From: Xenopus tropicalis
Lineage: Eukaryota > Chordata > Amphibia > Anura > Pipidae
Direction: 5' to 3'
Length of the DNA: 64,000 nucleotides
NCBI RefSeq assembly: GCF_000004195.4
Contig: NC_030677.2
Coordinates: 202,480,713-202,544,712 of the forward strand
This document shows, piece by piece, positions 35,607 through 48,480 of this stretch. How positions within the stretch are numbered: the stretch's first letter is position 1; each line of letters opens with the position of its first letter. The position numbers were made by a program, and so were the translations under genes. Under the pieces are notes generated by a model. That model was not told where the DNA came from. It searched no databases and saw only the letters and a list, made by a program, of their open reading frames with translations.

Positions 35607-35901
35607 CAGTGATCCCCAACCAGCTCAGGGGCAGGAATGAACCCCTTGGATGTTGCTCTCAGTGCCCCCAAACCAGGTAGTTATTTTTGAATTCCTGACT
35701 TGGGGGCAAGTTTTGGTTGAATAAAAACAAGATTTCCTACCAAATACAGCCCCTGTAAGCTGATAGGGTGCATAGAGGCACCTAATAGCCAATCACAGCC
35801 CTTATTTGGCTCCTCCATGAACTTTTATGGTGCTTGTGTTACTCCCCAAGTCTTTTTACATTTGACTGTGGCTCATGAGTAAGAAAGGTTGGGGACCCCT
35901 G
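35607..35901. mobile_element. hAT-like MITE, 295 bp, 8-bp target duplication
   Basis: Starts CAGTGATCCCCAACCAGCTC, ends AAGGTTGGGGACCCCTG: inverted CAG(T/G)G(A/G)TCCCCAACC ends. Flanks CTATAGAG (35599-35606) and TTATAGAG (35902-35909) match at 7 of 8 bases. The CAG start plus an 8-bp duplication is the hAT signature. No coding capacity. Confidence 0.85.
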
Positions 35902-35909
35902 TTATAGAG

Positions 35910-36835
35910 TAATTCAGCCCATGTCCCAAAAGGGAAACCCAGAATATAAAATATTAATGCAAATAAATAAGAAAAATGTGTGTTGCAAACAAATCAAAGC
36001 GAGAGAGAGAGAGACTGTTTAAGCTGAGACTGATTAAAGCCACTCTCTGATTGGACGAGGCAGGAATTGAACCTTACAAAGGATGAATACGCTGTATATA
36101 GTGAATGTAAAATTCAGAAGGTTATTTTATTTCCCTTACAAGGGGAAAATGTCAGCTGGATTCTAGGAATAGGAAAGGCTGATTTATAGGAAGATGTGAG
36201 TGCCGGGTAGCGCTGCGCATTCCCTGCAATGCCTCTGACAGACAGACTGCCTGCCTCACATTAATTCACTTCACACCGCTCGTATCGATCGGCAGCCGCT
36301 TCCCCAGTCTCTTTCCACACGTTGCCTGTCTGGCTGCATCCGCCCCAGCACATACACACAAAGGCTGCACACACATAACCTTTATATTCCCCATTAAGGT
36401 GCCCCGGCCGGACCCTCTATGGGTGAACGTATGGGGGCCACAAAGGTAAACAGAACCTACCTCAGCGCCATAAGTACTGCCCAGAACTGCCCAAAGCCCC
36501 AGGGTAGGGAATCCTAATGCTAACGCCCTGGCTATAAGATAATTTCAACAAAAGAGAGGAATTAGAGGAACAGAAGGAAGGGATTATAGTGATAAAAAGG
36601 GAAATGTCTCCAGTTTATAATGGAGTTCTTTTGTACATAGCCGGATTTACATAACGCCGCACACAAAGTCTCCCCCACCGATAAGCACGCCATCACTCCT
36701 ACCCCACCCCTTTATTGATGGGTCGGTACTACATGCTTCTGGGACAATCAGCCTTTATCAAATGATAACAGTATGGCTGCTAAGTACCTTTATTGCACAG
36801 CCCCGGCTTTGCACTCAGAAACAATGTACAAAGTG
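35910..36835. other. Intron sequence, no gene seen
   Basis: A short (GA)n lies at 36000-36013. 36180-36420 is moderately GC-rich and looks single-copy. No coding similarity. Confidence 0.4.
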
Positions 36836-36839
36836 TTAA

Positions 36840-39600
36840 AGGAACAGTAACACCAATAAAATTAAAGTGTTGTAAAGTAATTAAAATATAATATATTGTT
36901 GCCCTGCACTGGCACAACTGGGGTGTTTTCTAGAGAAACCCTACTAAACACCCCAGCTGTACCAGTGCAGGAATGGCTGCCCCCGGGGCTACACAGCGGG
37001 GTATTAATATAAACTATAGTAGGGTTACTGTAGCAAACACCCCAGCTGTACCGGTGCAGGAATGGCTGCCCCCGGGGCTACACAGCGGGGTATTTATATA
37101 AACTATAGTAGGGTTTCTGTAGCAAACACCCCAGCTGTACCAGTGCAGGAATGGCTGCCCCCGGGGCTACACAGCGGGGTATTTATATAAACTATAGTAG
37201 GGTTTCTGTAGCAAACACCCCAGCTGTACCAGTGCAGGAACGGCTGCCCCCGGGGCTACACAGCGGGGTATTTATATAAACTATAGTAGGGTTTCTGTAG
37301 CAAACACCCCAGCTGTACCAGTGCAGGAATGGCTGCCCCGGGGCTACACAGCAGGGTATTTATATAAACTATAGTAGGGTTTCTGTAGCAAACACCCCAG
37401 CTGTACCAGTGCAGGAACGGCTGCCCCCGGGGCTACACAGCAGGGTATTTATATAAACTATAGTAGGGTTTCTGTAGCAAACACCCCAGCTGTACCAGTG
37501 CAGGAATGGCTGCCCCCGGGGCTACACAGCGGGGTATTTATATAAACTATAGTAGGGTTTCTGTAGCAAACACCCCAGCTGTACCGGTGCAGGAATGGCT
37601 GCCCCCGGAGCTACACAGCGGGGTATTTATATAAACTATAGTAGGGTTTCTGTAGCAAACACCCCAGCTGTACCAGTGCAGGAATGGCTGCCCCCGGGGC
37701 TACACAGCGGGGTATTTATATAAACTATAGTAGGGTTTCTGTAGCAAACACCCCAGCTGTACCAGTGCAGGAATGGCTGCCCCCGGGGCTACACAGCGGG
37801 GTATTTATATAAACTATAGTAGGGTTTCTGTAGCAAACACCCCAGCTGTACCAGTGCAGGAATGGCTGCCCCCGGGGCTACACAGCGGGGTATTTATATA
37901 AACTATAGTACGGTTTCTGTAGCAAACACCCCAGCTGTACCGGTGCAGGAATGGCTGCCCCCGGGGCTACACAGCGGGGTATTTATATAAATTATAGTAG
38001 GGTTTCTGTAGCAAACACCCCAGCTGTACCAGCGCAGGAATGGCTGCCCCCGGGGCTACACAGCGGGGTATTTATATAAACTATAGTAGGGTTTCTGTAC
38101 CAAACACCCCAGCTGTACCGGTGCAGGAATGGCTGCCCCTGGAGCTACACAGTGGGGTATTTATATAAACTATAGTAGGGTTTCTGTAGCAAACACCCCA
38201 GCTGTACCAGTGCAGGAATGGCTGCCCCCGGGGCTACACAGCGGGGTATTTATATAAACTATAGTAGGGTTTCTGTAGCAAACACCCCAGCTGTACCGGT
38301 GCAGGAATGGCTGCCCCCAGGGCTACACAGCGGGGTATTTATATAAACTATAGTAGGGTTTCTGTAGCAAACATCCCAGCTGTACCAGTGCAGGAATGGC
38401 TGCCCCCGGGGCTACACAGCAGGGTATTTATATAAACTATAGTAGGGTTTCTGTAGCAAACACCCCAGCTGTACTAGTGCAGGAATGGCTGCCCCCGGGG
38501 CTACACAGCGGGGTATTTATATAAACTATAGTAGGGTTTCTGTAGCAAACACCCCAGCTGTACCAGTGCAGGAATGACTGCCCCCGGGGCTACACAGCGG
38601 GGTATTTATATAAACTATAGTAGGGTTTCTGTAGCAAACACCCCAGCTGTACCAGTGCAGGAATGGCTGCCCCCGGGGCTACACAGCGGGGTATTTATAT
38701 AAACTATAGTACGGTTTCTGTAGCAAACACCCCAGCTGTACCGGTGCAGGAATGGCTGCCCCCGGGGCTACACAGCGGGGTATTTATATAAATTATAGTA
38801 GGGTTTCTGTAGCAAACACCCCAGCTGTACCAGTGCAGGAATGGCTGCCCCCGGGGCTACACAGCGGGGTATTTATATAAACTATAGTAGGGTTTCTGTA
38901 GCAAACACCCCAGCTGTACCAGTGCAGGAATGGCTGCCCCCGGGGCTACACAGCGGGGTATTTATATAAACTATAGTAGGGTTTCTGTAGCAAACACCCC
39001 AGCTGTACCGGTGCAGGAATGGCTGCCCCCGGGGCTACACAGCGGGGTATTTATATAAACTATAGTAGGGTTTCTGTAGCAAACACCCCAGCTGTACCAG
39101 TGCAGGAATGGCTGCCCCCGGGGCTACACAGCGGGGTATTTATATAAACTATAGTAGGGTTTATGTAGCAAAGATCCCAGCTGTACCAGTGCAGGAATGG
39201 CTGCCCCCGGGGCTACACAGCGGGGTATTTATATAAACTATAGTAGGGTTTCTGTAGCAAACACCCCAGCTGTACCAGTGCAGGAATGGCTGCCCCCGGG
39301 GCTACACAGCGGGGTATTTATATAAACTATAGTAGGGTTTCTGTAGCAAACACCCCAGCTGTACCGGTGCAGGAATGGCTGCCCCCGGGGCTACACAGCG
39401 GGGTATTTATATAAATTATAGTAGGGTTTCTGTAGCAAACACCCCAGCTGTACCAGTGCAGGAATGGCTGCCCCCGGGGCTACACAGCGGGGTATTTATA
39501 TAAACTATAGTAGGGTTTCTGTAGCAAACACCCCAGCTGTACCAGTGCAGGAATGGCTGCCCCCGGGGCTACACAGCGGGGTATTTATATAAACTATAGT
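36840..39600. repeat. TTAA-type MITE start expanded into an 89-bp array of 30 units
   Basis: TTAA at 36836-36839, then AGGAACAGTAACACC and GCCCTGCACTGGCACAACTG. From ~36940 the unit ACCAGTGCAGGAATGGCTGC + CCCCGGGGCTACACAGC + GGGGTATTTATATAAACTAT + AGTAGGGTTTCTGTAGCAAA + CACCCCAGCTGT repeats every 89 bp from 36961 to 39541, about 30 copies, with one unit 1 bp short near 37335. 36905-36950 is the same sequence reversed, forming a hairpin at the array head. The array stops abruptly at 39600 without a matching right terminus. Confidence 0.93.
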
Positions 39601-40288
39601 GGACACCGATTCCTCTACAGAAGGTCGGACATTAAAATTTGTAGGTGGTTGCTACGGAAGCCATTTAGGATTGGTACCAGTTTGCTCTATTCGCTCCCTG
39701 AATCAAACTGCCTTTAGTAAAGGTCAACGCAAAATCTAAACCAATAAAAATCCAGTGAAATCCACATTGTACACAACATCAACGGCATCAGTGGAATTGT
39801 CTGTGAGTCAACAATATCAGCAGTGGAACAGAGAGAGACTTATCACCAAAGGTTGCAGAATTATGTTGCTAAATATGTTTACAAAAGGGTTTCTTAGTAT
39901 TATTACAACAGAACCTTTGGCTGGAAGTGTGCGAGTTTAAAGATACTCAAGTAAGAGCCAAAATAAAATAACAAACTACTGAAATGCATTGGAACGTGTC
40001 TCCACTGTATCCTTCTACTGGAAAGCACTGCAAGCCCCCCTGTAACTGACAATTGCAGTCAGCAGATTGAGCCACCTCACAAGTCAAGCCAAAGCATGGT
40101 GGGGGGAGGAGCCACAAGTGCCTGTGATGAACCAATATATCACTTTCAAGGCCTGATTTGGCCCGGAATCCCATTCTAACCTGCCTCCACACAGCTAGGG
40201 AGCCATGCCCATTTCCTCCACCCCTCAACCTGCGCATTGCTCTACAGGACAAAAAGGAACCACACTGGGAACAGGAGGTTTAAAAGCA
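39601..40288. other. Intron sequence, no gene seen
   Basis: No repeat family recognised. Short open frames without similarity. Confidence 0.4.
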
Positions 40289-40989
40289 GGTACCGGTATC
40301 GGACCCCTTATCCAGAAACCCATAATCCAGAAAGTTCCGAATAACAGGAAGCCGATCTCCTATAGACTCCATTGTAATCAAATAATTCACATTTTAAATT
40401 AAGGTTTCCTATTTCTCTGTAATAATAAAACAGTACCTGTACTTGATCCCAACTAAGATATAATTACCCCTTATTGGGGCAGAACAGCCCTATTGGGTTT
40501 ATTTCATGGTTAAATGATTCCCTTTTCACTGTAATAATAAAACAGTACCTGTACTTGATCCCAACTAAGATATAATTACCCCTTATTGGGGGCAGAACAG
40601 CCCTATTGGGTTTATTTAATGGTTAAATGATTCCCTTTTCTCTGTAATAATAAAACAGTACCTGTACTTGATCCCAACTAAGATATAATTACCCCTTATT
40701 GGGGGCAGAACAGCCCTATTGGGTTTATTTCATGGTTAAATGATTCCCTTTTCTCTCTAATAATAAAACAGTACCTGTACTTGATCCCAACTAAGATATA
40801 ATTACCCCTTATTGGGGGCAGAACAGCCCTATTGGGTTTATTTCATGGTTAAATGATTCCCTTTTCTCTCTAATAATAAAACAGTACCTGTACTTGATCC
40901 CAACTAAGATATAATTACCCCTTATTGGGGGCAGAACAATCCTATTGGGTTTATTTAATGGTTAAATAATTTTATTAGCAGACTTAACC

Positions 40990-41265
40990 TTTTTAGTGCC
41001 ACAGGACGTAGAATCTACGTCCTGGGTACTAAAGGACCTAAGTGCCACAGGACGTAGATTCTACGTCCTGGGGCACTTCCGGGTTTGGGAGCGGAGAAGC
41101 GGCTTTTCAAGCCGCTCCTTCGCTCCCCGCTCGTTCCCCAGCCTCCAGACACAAGTCAGAGGTGGGGAACGAGTGGCCCCTGGGGCGCGATCGCCCAGGG
41201 GCCCTATAACAAAAGGCAGGCACGTGAAATCCATTCCTGGATTTCACGATCGCCTTCTGCCTTTC
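40990..41265. repeat. Chain of hairpins at the left end of the piggyBac-like element
   Basis: In order: CAGGACGTAGAATCTACGTC (41003), a second copy at 41047, the near-palindrome GGGAGCGGAGAAGCGGCTT with AAGCCGCTCCTTCGCTCCC (41087-41127), GTTCCCC/GGGGAAC arms (41133-41170), CCCCTGGGGCGCGATCGCCC (41177-41203), and GTGAAATCCA-TTCC-TGGATTTCAC (41224-41247). Six foldback units lie in under 280 bp. Confidence 0.85.
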
Positions 41266-41369
41266 TCTGCTCCCCCCCCTGCTGGCCCCCCTGCTTCCTG
41301 CTGCAGATACTCACTGCCGGACTCGTGCTGCGTGTGTCTCCCTGCTGATCCACGATCTCCTACACAGGT

Positions 41370-41880
41370 AAGTGGCAAAAACACACAAAAACACACATAC
41401 ACACACATAATACACTAATAATACACTAATACACACTTATACTCACATTTACACACAAACACATACATTTTAGGGGAGTTGGGAGATTTCAAACATTCAC
41501 AACACTTACACTTACACACACTTACTTGCATACATGCACACAAAACACATTTTACCTAATGTACACACACACTTACACACTTATGTAATTTTGTAATTTT
41601 TTTTTTTTTTCTAATCGCATCGTTTTTATTCCTGCCTGAAAAAAATGTTTTATTGCCATTGCGGATAGTGTATTCGCTAACCGCACTGCGCAATATCTTT
41701 TGTGTATTATTTTGGTGTTTCTACTACATTTTCTGTGATTTTGGTGGATTTTGGGGTATTTTACTGCATGTTTAGCCATTTTATAGCATTTTCAGTTATG
41801 CATAGTTCTTGTTCGCTTGATTTTCAGAAATGTCACAAAAACCGTTCTGTTTAGCATAGCTTTGTAGTTTGTAGTAGAAA
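41370..41880. other. Low-complexity CA-rich and T-rich spacer inside the piggyBac-like element
   Basis: (ACAC)-rich 41370-41580, T run 41597-41611, then T/G-rich sequence leading into the first satellite unit. A GTAAGT donor-like site follows ACACAG at 41368 without supported exons. Confidence 0.5.
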
Positions 41881-44800
41881 GTTTTATTTACCCATTTTTG
41901 TTTTGTCAGAATGTGTACTTTCGGAAAATATATGGTTTTCTAGGGTCTCCTTACTGTTAGGTGGTCGTATGGCACATAATACACATACCGGGTGCAAAAA
42001 TTGCATGAGCCGAAGCATCTTATGTGAAAATTCATATGCACTATTTTTACTTGGGTGCCCCTGTACCCCACATAGTTTGGTAAATCTATGCATATAGGGC
42101 ATCAAACTGTTCAGTAGACCCTGGCGTTCATATTTAGAATGTTGTATGTTGATACGGTACAAAATGTGGGGGTACATAATGGGGTAAAATGCAAGCTTTG
42201 TGACAATTTTCAGAAATATCATAAAAACCGTTCTGTTTAGCATAGCTTTGTAGTTTGGTAGTTTGTAGTAGAAAGATGTATTTGCCCATTTTTGTTTTGT
42301 CAGAATGTGTACTTTCGGAAAATATATGGTTTTCTAGGGTTTCCTTACTGTTAGGGGGTCGTATGGCACATAATACACATACCGGGTGCAAAAACTGCAT
42401 GAGCCGAAGCATCTTATGTGAAAATTCATATGCACTATTTTTACTTGGGTGCCCCTGTACCCCACATAGTTTGGTAAATCTATGCATATAGGGCATCAAA
42501 CTGTTCAGTAGACCCTGGCGTTCATATTTAGAATGTTTTATGTTGATACGGTACAAAATGTGGGGGTACATAATGGGGTAAAATGCAAGCTTTGTGACAA
42601 TTTTCAGAAATATCATAAAAACCGTTCTGTTTAGCATGGCTTTGTAGTTTGGCAGTTTGTAGTAGAAAGATGTATTTGCCCATTTTTGTTTTGTCAGAAT
42701 GTGTACTTTCGGAAAATATATGGTTTTCTAGGGTCTCCTTACTGTTAGGTGGTCGTATGGCACATAATACACATACCGGGTGCAAAAATTGCATGAGCCG
42801 AAGCATCTTATGTGAAAATTCATATGCACTATTTTTACTTGGGTGCCCCTGTACCCCACATAGTTTGGTAAATCTATGCATATAGGGCATCAAACTGTTC
42901 AGTAGACCCCTGGCGTTCATATTTAGAATGTTGTATGTTGATACGGTACAAAATGTGGGGGTACATAATGGGGTAAAATGCAAGCTTTGTGACAATTTTC
43001 AGAAATATCATAAAAACCGTTCTGTTTAGCATAGCTTTGTAGTTTGGTAGTTTGTAGTAGAAAGATGTATTTGCCCATTTTTGTTTTGTCAGAATGTGTA
43101 CTTTCGGAAAATATATGGTTTTCTAGGGTTTCCTTACTGTTAGGGGGTCGTATGGCACATAATACACATACCGGGTGCAAAAACTGCATGAGCCGAAGCA
43201 TCTTATGTGAAAATTCATATGCACTATTTTTACTTGGGTGCCCCTGTACCCCACATAGTTTGGTAAATCTATGCATATAGGGCATCAAACTGTTCAGTAG
43301 ACCCTGGCGTTCATATTTAGAATGTTTTATGTTGATACGGTACAAAATGTGGGGGTACATAATGGGGTAAAATGCAAGCTTTGTGACAATTTTCAGAAAT
43401 ATCATAAAAACCGTTCTGTTTAGCATGGCTTTGTAGTTTGGCAGTTTGTAGTAGAAAGATGTATTTGCCCATTTTTGTTTTGTCAGAATGTGTACTTTCG
43501 GAAAATATATGGTTTTCTAGGGTCTCCTTACTGTTAGGTGGTCGTATGGCACATAATACACATACCGGGTGCAAAAATTGCATGAGCCGAAGCATCTTAT
43601 GTGAAAATTCATATGCACTATTTTTACTTGGGTGCCCCTGTACCCCACATAGTTTGGTAAATCTATGCATATAGGGCATCAAACTGTTCAGTAGACCCCT
43701 GGCGTTTATATTTAGAATGTTGTATGTTGATACGGTACAAAATGTGGGGGTACATAATGGGGTAAAATGCAAGCTTTGTGACAATTTTCAGAAATATCAT
43801 AAAAACCGTTCTGTTTAGCATAGCTTTGTAGTTTGGTAGTTTGTAGTAGAAAGATGTATTTGCCCATTTTTGTTTTGTCAGAATGTGTACTCTCGGAAAA
43901 TATATGGTTTTCTAGGGTTTCCTTACTGTTAGGGGGTCGTATGGCACATAATACACATACCGGGTACAAAAATTGCATGAGCCGAAGCATCTTATGTGAA
44001 AATTCATATGCACTATTTTTACTTGGGTGCCCCTGTACCCCACATAGTTTGGTAAATCTATGCATATAGGGCATCAAACTGTTCAGTAGACCCTGGCGTT
44101 CATATTTAGAATGTTTTATGTTGATAGGGTACAAAATGTGGGGGTACATAATGGGGTAAAATGCAAGCTTTGTGACAATTTTCAGAAATATCATAAAAAC
44201 CGTTCTGTTTAGCATGGCTTTGTAGTTTGGCAGTTTGTAGTAGAAAGATGTATTTGCCCATTTTTGTTTTGTCAGAATGTGTACTTTCGGAAAATATATG
44301 GTTTTCTAGGGTCTCCTTACTGTTAGGTGGTCGTATGGCACATAATACACATACCGGGTACAAAAATTGCATGAGCCGAAGCATCTTATGTGAAAATTCA
44401 TATGCACTATTTTTACTTGGGTGCCCCTGTACCCCACATAGTTTGGTAAATCTATGCATATAGGGCATCAAACTGTTCAGTAGACCCCTGGCGTTCATAT
44501 TTAGAATGTTTTATGTTGATATAGTACAAAATGTGGGGGTACATAATGGGGTAAAATGCAAGCTTTGTGACAATTTTCAGAAATATCATAAAAACCGTTC
44601 TGTTTAGCATAGCTTTGTAGTTTGGTAGTTTGTAGTAGAAAGATGTATTTGCCCATTTTTGTTTTGTCAGAATGTGTACTTTCAGAAAATATATGGTTTT
44701 CTAGGGTTTCCTTACTGTTAGGGGGTCGTATGGCACATAATACACATACCGGATGCAAAAACTGCATGAGCCGAAGCATCTTATGTGAAAATTCATATGC

Positions 44801-45035
44801 ACTATTTTTACTTGGGTGCCCCTGTACCCCACATAGTTTGGTAAATCTATGCATATAGGGCATCAAACTGTTCAGTAGACCCCTGGCGTTCATATTTAGA
44901 ATGTTTTATGTTGATACGGTACAAAATGTGGGGGTACATAATGGGGTAAAATGCAAGCTTTGTGACAATTTTCAGAAATGTCAAAAAAATCTTTCTGTTT
45001 AGCATAGCTTTGTAGTTTGGTAGTTTGCAGTAGAA
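41822..45035. repeat. 394-bp satellite, subfamily A, ~8 units in dimeric (789-bp) register
   Basis: Landmarks per unit: GTCAGAATGTGTACTTTCGG, TACACATACCGGGTGCAAAA, GAAGCATCTTATGTGAAAAT, TGCCCCTGTACCCCACATAG, GGGCATCAAACTGTTCAGTA. Units alternate between two types: TTGGCAGTTTG/GGTCTCC/AGGTGGTCG and TTGGTAGTTTG/GGTTTCC/AGGGGGTCG, so the repeating period of near-identity is ~789 bp. Open frames of 78 codons (plus) and 130-167 codons (minus) recur in every unit as a consequence of copying. Confidence 0.95.
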
Positions 45036-48000
45036 AGATGTATTTACCCATTTTTGTTTTGTCAGATTGTGTACTTTCGGAAAATGTAGGGTCTCCTTAC
45101 TGTTAGGGGGTCTTATGCCGCATAATGCACATGCCGGTAGCTTATATTGCAGTGTATACACTTTGTATGCACTAACTTCCTTTTGGGGTCTCTAAATGCC
45201 AGATACATCGGTGATCCTATGCACAATGGGCATCAAACTGTTCAGCGGACCCTTGGTTTTCATATTTAGGGTGTGTTTTCTTGGTACCTAATGTTATGTG
45301 GGAGATATGGTGCTTGAAAGTGGAAGATTTGATGTGATTTTCAGGTATTTCACCAAAACTAGCAATTTTGGGAAAGCACTGCGACTCTGTAGTTTGGAGT
45401 AGAAAGACATGGGTACCAATTTTGAATTCGCCCGAATGTGTACTTACCAAAAATATATGGTTTTGGGGGGTCAATGTATTTTTTTGTGTTTTTACCCCAC
45501 AGAAAATGCAGTAAATGTGTTGAATTTTCAGTAGCTAAAGAGATCTCCTGGGCAATCTCTATGCACTGACGTCCTTATGGGGTCTCTAAATGCCAGATAC
45601 AGTGCTGATTCTATGCACAATGGGCATCAAACTGTTCAGCGGACCCTTGGCTTTCATATTTCGGGTGTGTTTTCTTGGTACCTAATGTTATGTTGGAGAT
45701 AAGGTGCTTGATAGTGGAAGATTTGATGTGTTTTTCAGGTATTTCACCAAAACTAGCAATTTTGGGAAAGCACTGCGACTCTGTAGTTTGGAGTAGAAAG
45801 ACATGGGTACCAATTTTGAATTCGCCCGAATGTGTACTTTCCAAAAATATATGGTTTTGGGGGGTCAATGTATTTTTTGGTGTTTTTACCCCACAGAAAA
45901 TGCAGTAAACGTGTTGAATTTTCAGTAGCTAAAGAGACCTCTGGGGCAATCTCTATGCACTGACGTCCTTATGGGGTCTCTAAATGCCAGATACAGTGCT
46001 GATCCTATGCACAATGGGCATCAAACTGTTCAGCGGACCCTTGGCTTTCATATTTAGGGTGTGTTCTTTTGGTACCTAATGTTATGTGGGAGATAAGGTG
46101 CTTGAAAGTGGAAGATTTGATGTGTTTTTCAGGTATTTCACCAAAACTAGCAATTTTGGGAAAGCACTGCGACTCTGTAGTTTGGAGTAGAAAGACATGG
46201 GTACCAATTTTGAATTCGCCCGAATGTGTACTTTCCAAAAATATATGGTTTTGGGGGGTCAATGTATTTTTTGGTGTTTTTACCCCACAGAAAATGCAGT
46301 AAATGTGTTGAATTTTCAGTAGCTAAAGAGATCTCCTGGGCAATTTGTATGCACTAACTTCCTTATGGGGTCTCTAAATGCCAGATACATTGGTGATCCT
46401 ATGCACAATGGGCATCAAACTGTTCAGCGGACCCTTGGCTTTCATATTTCGGGTGTGTTCTTTTGGTACCTAATGTTATGTGGGAGATAAGGTGCTTGAA
46501 AGTGGAAGATTTGATGTGTTTTTCAGGTATTTCACCAAAACTAGCAATTTTGGGAAAGCACTGCGACTCTGTAGTTTGGAGTAGAAAGACATGGGTACCA
46601 ATTTTGAATTCGCCCGAATGTGTACTTTCCAAAAATATATGGTTTTGGGGGGTCAATGTATTTTTTTGGGTTTTTACCCCACAGAAAATGCAGTAAACGT
46701 GTTGAATTTTCAGTAGCTAAAGAGACCTCTGGGGCAATCTCTATGCACTGACGTCCTTATGGGGTCTCTAAATGCCAGATACAGTGCTGATTCTATGCAC
46801 AATGGGCATCAAACTGTTCAGCGGACCCTTGGCTTTCATATTTCGGGTGTGTTTTCTTGGTACCTAATGTTATGTTGGAGATAAGGTGCTTGATAGTGGA
46901 AGATTTGATGTGTTTTTCAGGTATTTCACCAAAACTAGCAATTTTGGGAAAGCACTGCGACTCTGTAGTTTGGAGTAGAAAGACATGGGTACCAATTTTG
47001 AATTCGCCCGAATGTGTACTTTCCAAAAATATATGGTTTTGGGGGGTCAATGTATTTTTTGGTGTTTTTACCCCACAGAAAATGCAGTAAACGTGTTGAA
47101 TTTTCAGTAGCTAAAGAGACCTCTGGGGCAATCTCTATGCACTGACGTCCTTATGGGGTCTCTAAATGCCAGATACAGTGCTGATCCTATGCACAATGGG
47201 CATCAAACTGTTCAGCGGACCCTTGGCTTTCATATTTAGGGTGTGTTTTCTTGGTACCTAATGTTATGTGGGAGATAAGGTGCTTGAAAGTGGAAGATTT
47301 GATGTGTTTTTCAGGTATTTCACCAAAACTAGCAATTTTGGGAAAGCACTGCGACTCTGTAGTTTGGAGTAGAAAGACATGGGTACCAATTTTGAATTCG
47401 CCCGAATGTGTACTTTCCAAAAATATATGGTTTTGGGGGGTCAATGTATTTTTTTGGGTTTTTACCCCACAGAAAATGCAGTAAACGTGTATGAATTTTC
47501 AGTAGCTAAAGAGACCTCTGGGGCAATCTGTATGCACTGACGTCCTTATGGGGTCTCTAAATGCCAGATACAGTGCTGATCCTATGCACAATGGGCATCA
47601 AACTGTTCAGCGGACCCTTGGCTTTCATATTTCGGGTGTGTTTTCTTGGTACCTAATGTTATGTGGGAGATAAGGTGCTTGAAAGTGGAAGATTTGATGT
47701 GTTTTTCAGGTATTTCACCAAAACTAGCAATTTTGGGAAAGCACTGCGACTCTGTAGTTTGGAGTAGAAAGACATGGGTACCAATTTTGAATTCGCCCGA
47801 ATGTGTACTTTCCAAAAATATATGGTTTTGGGGGGTCAATGTATTTTTTTGGGTTTTTACCCCACAGAAAATGCAGTAAACGTGTATGAATTTTCAGTAG
47901 CTAAAGAGATCTCCTGGGCAATTTGTATGCACTAACTTCCTTATGGGGTCTCTAAATGCCAGATACATTGGTGATCCTATGCACAATGGGCATCAAACTG

Positions 48001-48480
48001 TTCAGCGGACCCTTGGCTTTCATATTTAGGGTGTGTTCTTTTGGTACCTAATGTTATGTGGGAGATAAGGTGCTTGAAAGTGGTAGATTTGATGTGATTT
48101 TTAGGTATTTCATCAAAACTGGCAATTTTGGGAAAGAATTGCGACTCAGTAGTTTGGAGTAGAAAGACATGGGTACCAATTTTGAATTCGTCCGAATGTG
48201 TACTTTCCAAAAATATATGATTTTGGGGGGTCAATGTATTTTTTTGTGTTTTTACCCCACAGAAAATGCAGTAAATGTGTTGAATTTTCAGTAGCTAAAG
48301 AGATCTCCTGGGCAATTTGTATGTACTAACTTCCTTTTGGGGTCTCTAAATTCCAGATACATCGGTGATCCTATGCACAATGGGCATCAAACTGTTCAGT
48401 GGACCCCTGGCTTTCATATTTAGGGTGTGTTTTCTTCGTACCTAATGTTATGTGGGAGATAAGGTGCTTGAAAATGGAAG
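45036..48480. repeat. 394-bp satellite, subfamily B, ~8 units plus a transitional unit
   Basis: Same ancestral unit as A (shares GGGCATCAAACTGTTCAG and CATATTTAGGGTGT-type sequence) but diverged: GTAGTTTGGAGTAGAAAGAC, CGCCCGAATGTGTACTTTCC, TTTTTACCCCACAGAAAATG. Starts step 394, 394, 394, 394, 394, 395, 395. Units at 45611 and 46793 share private variants (TTGGAGATAAGGTGCTTGAT), a three-unit (1,182-bp) block duplication. 45036-45216 is intermediate between A and B. Confidence 0.94.

Noticed and set aside
41884..48234. Repeated open frames of 77-85 and 130-167 codons on both strands, nearly identical in each satellite unit
   Set aside because: They are a by-product of copying a 394-bp unit; both strands are open in the same region, there is no start-site context and no domain similarity.
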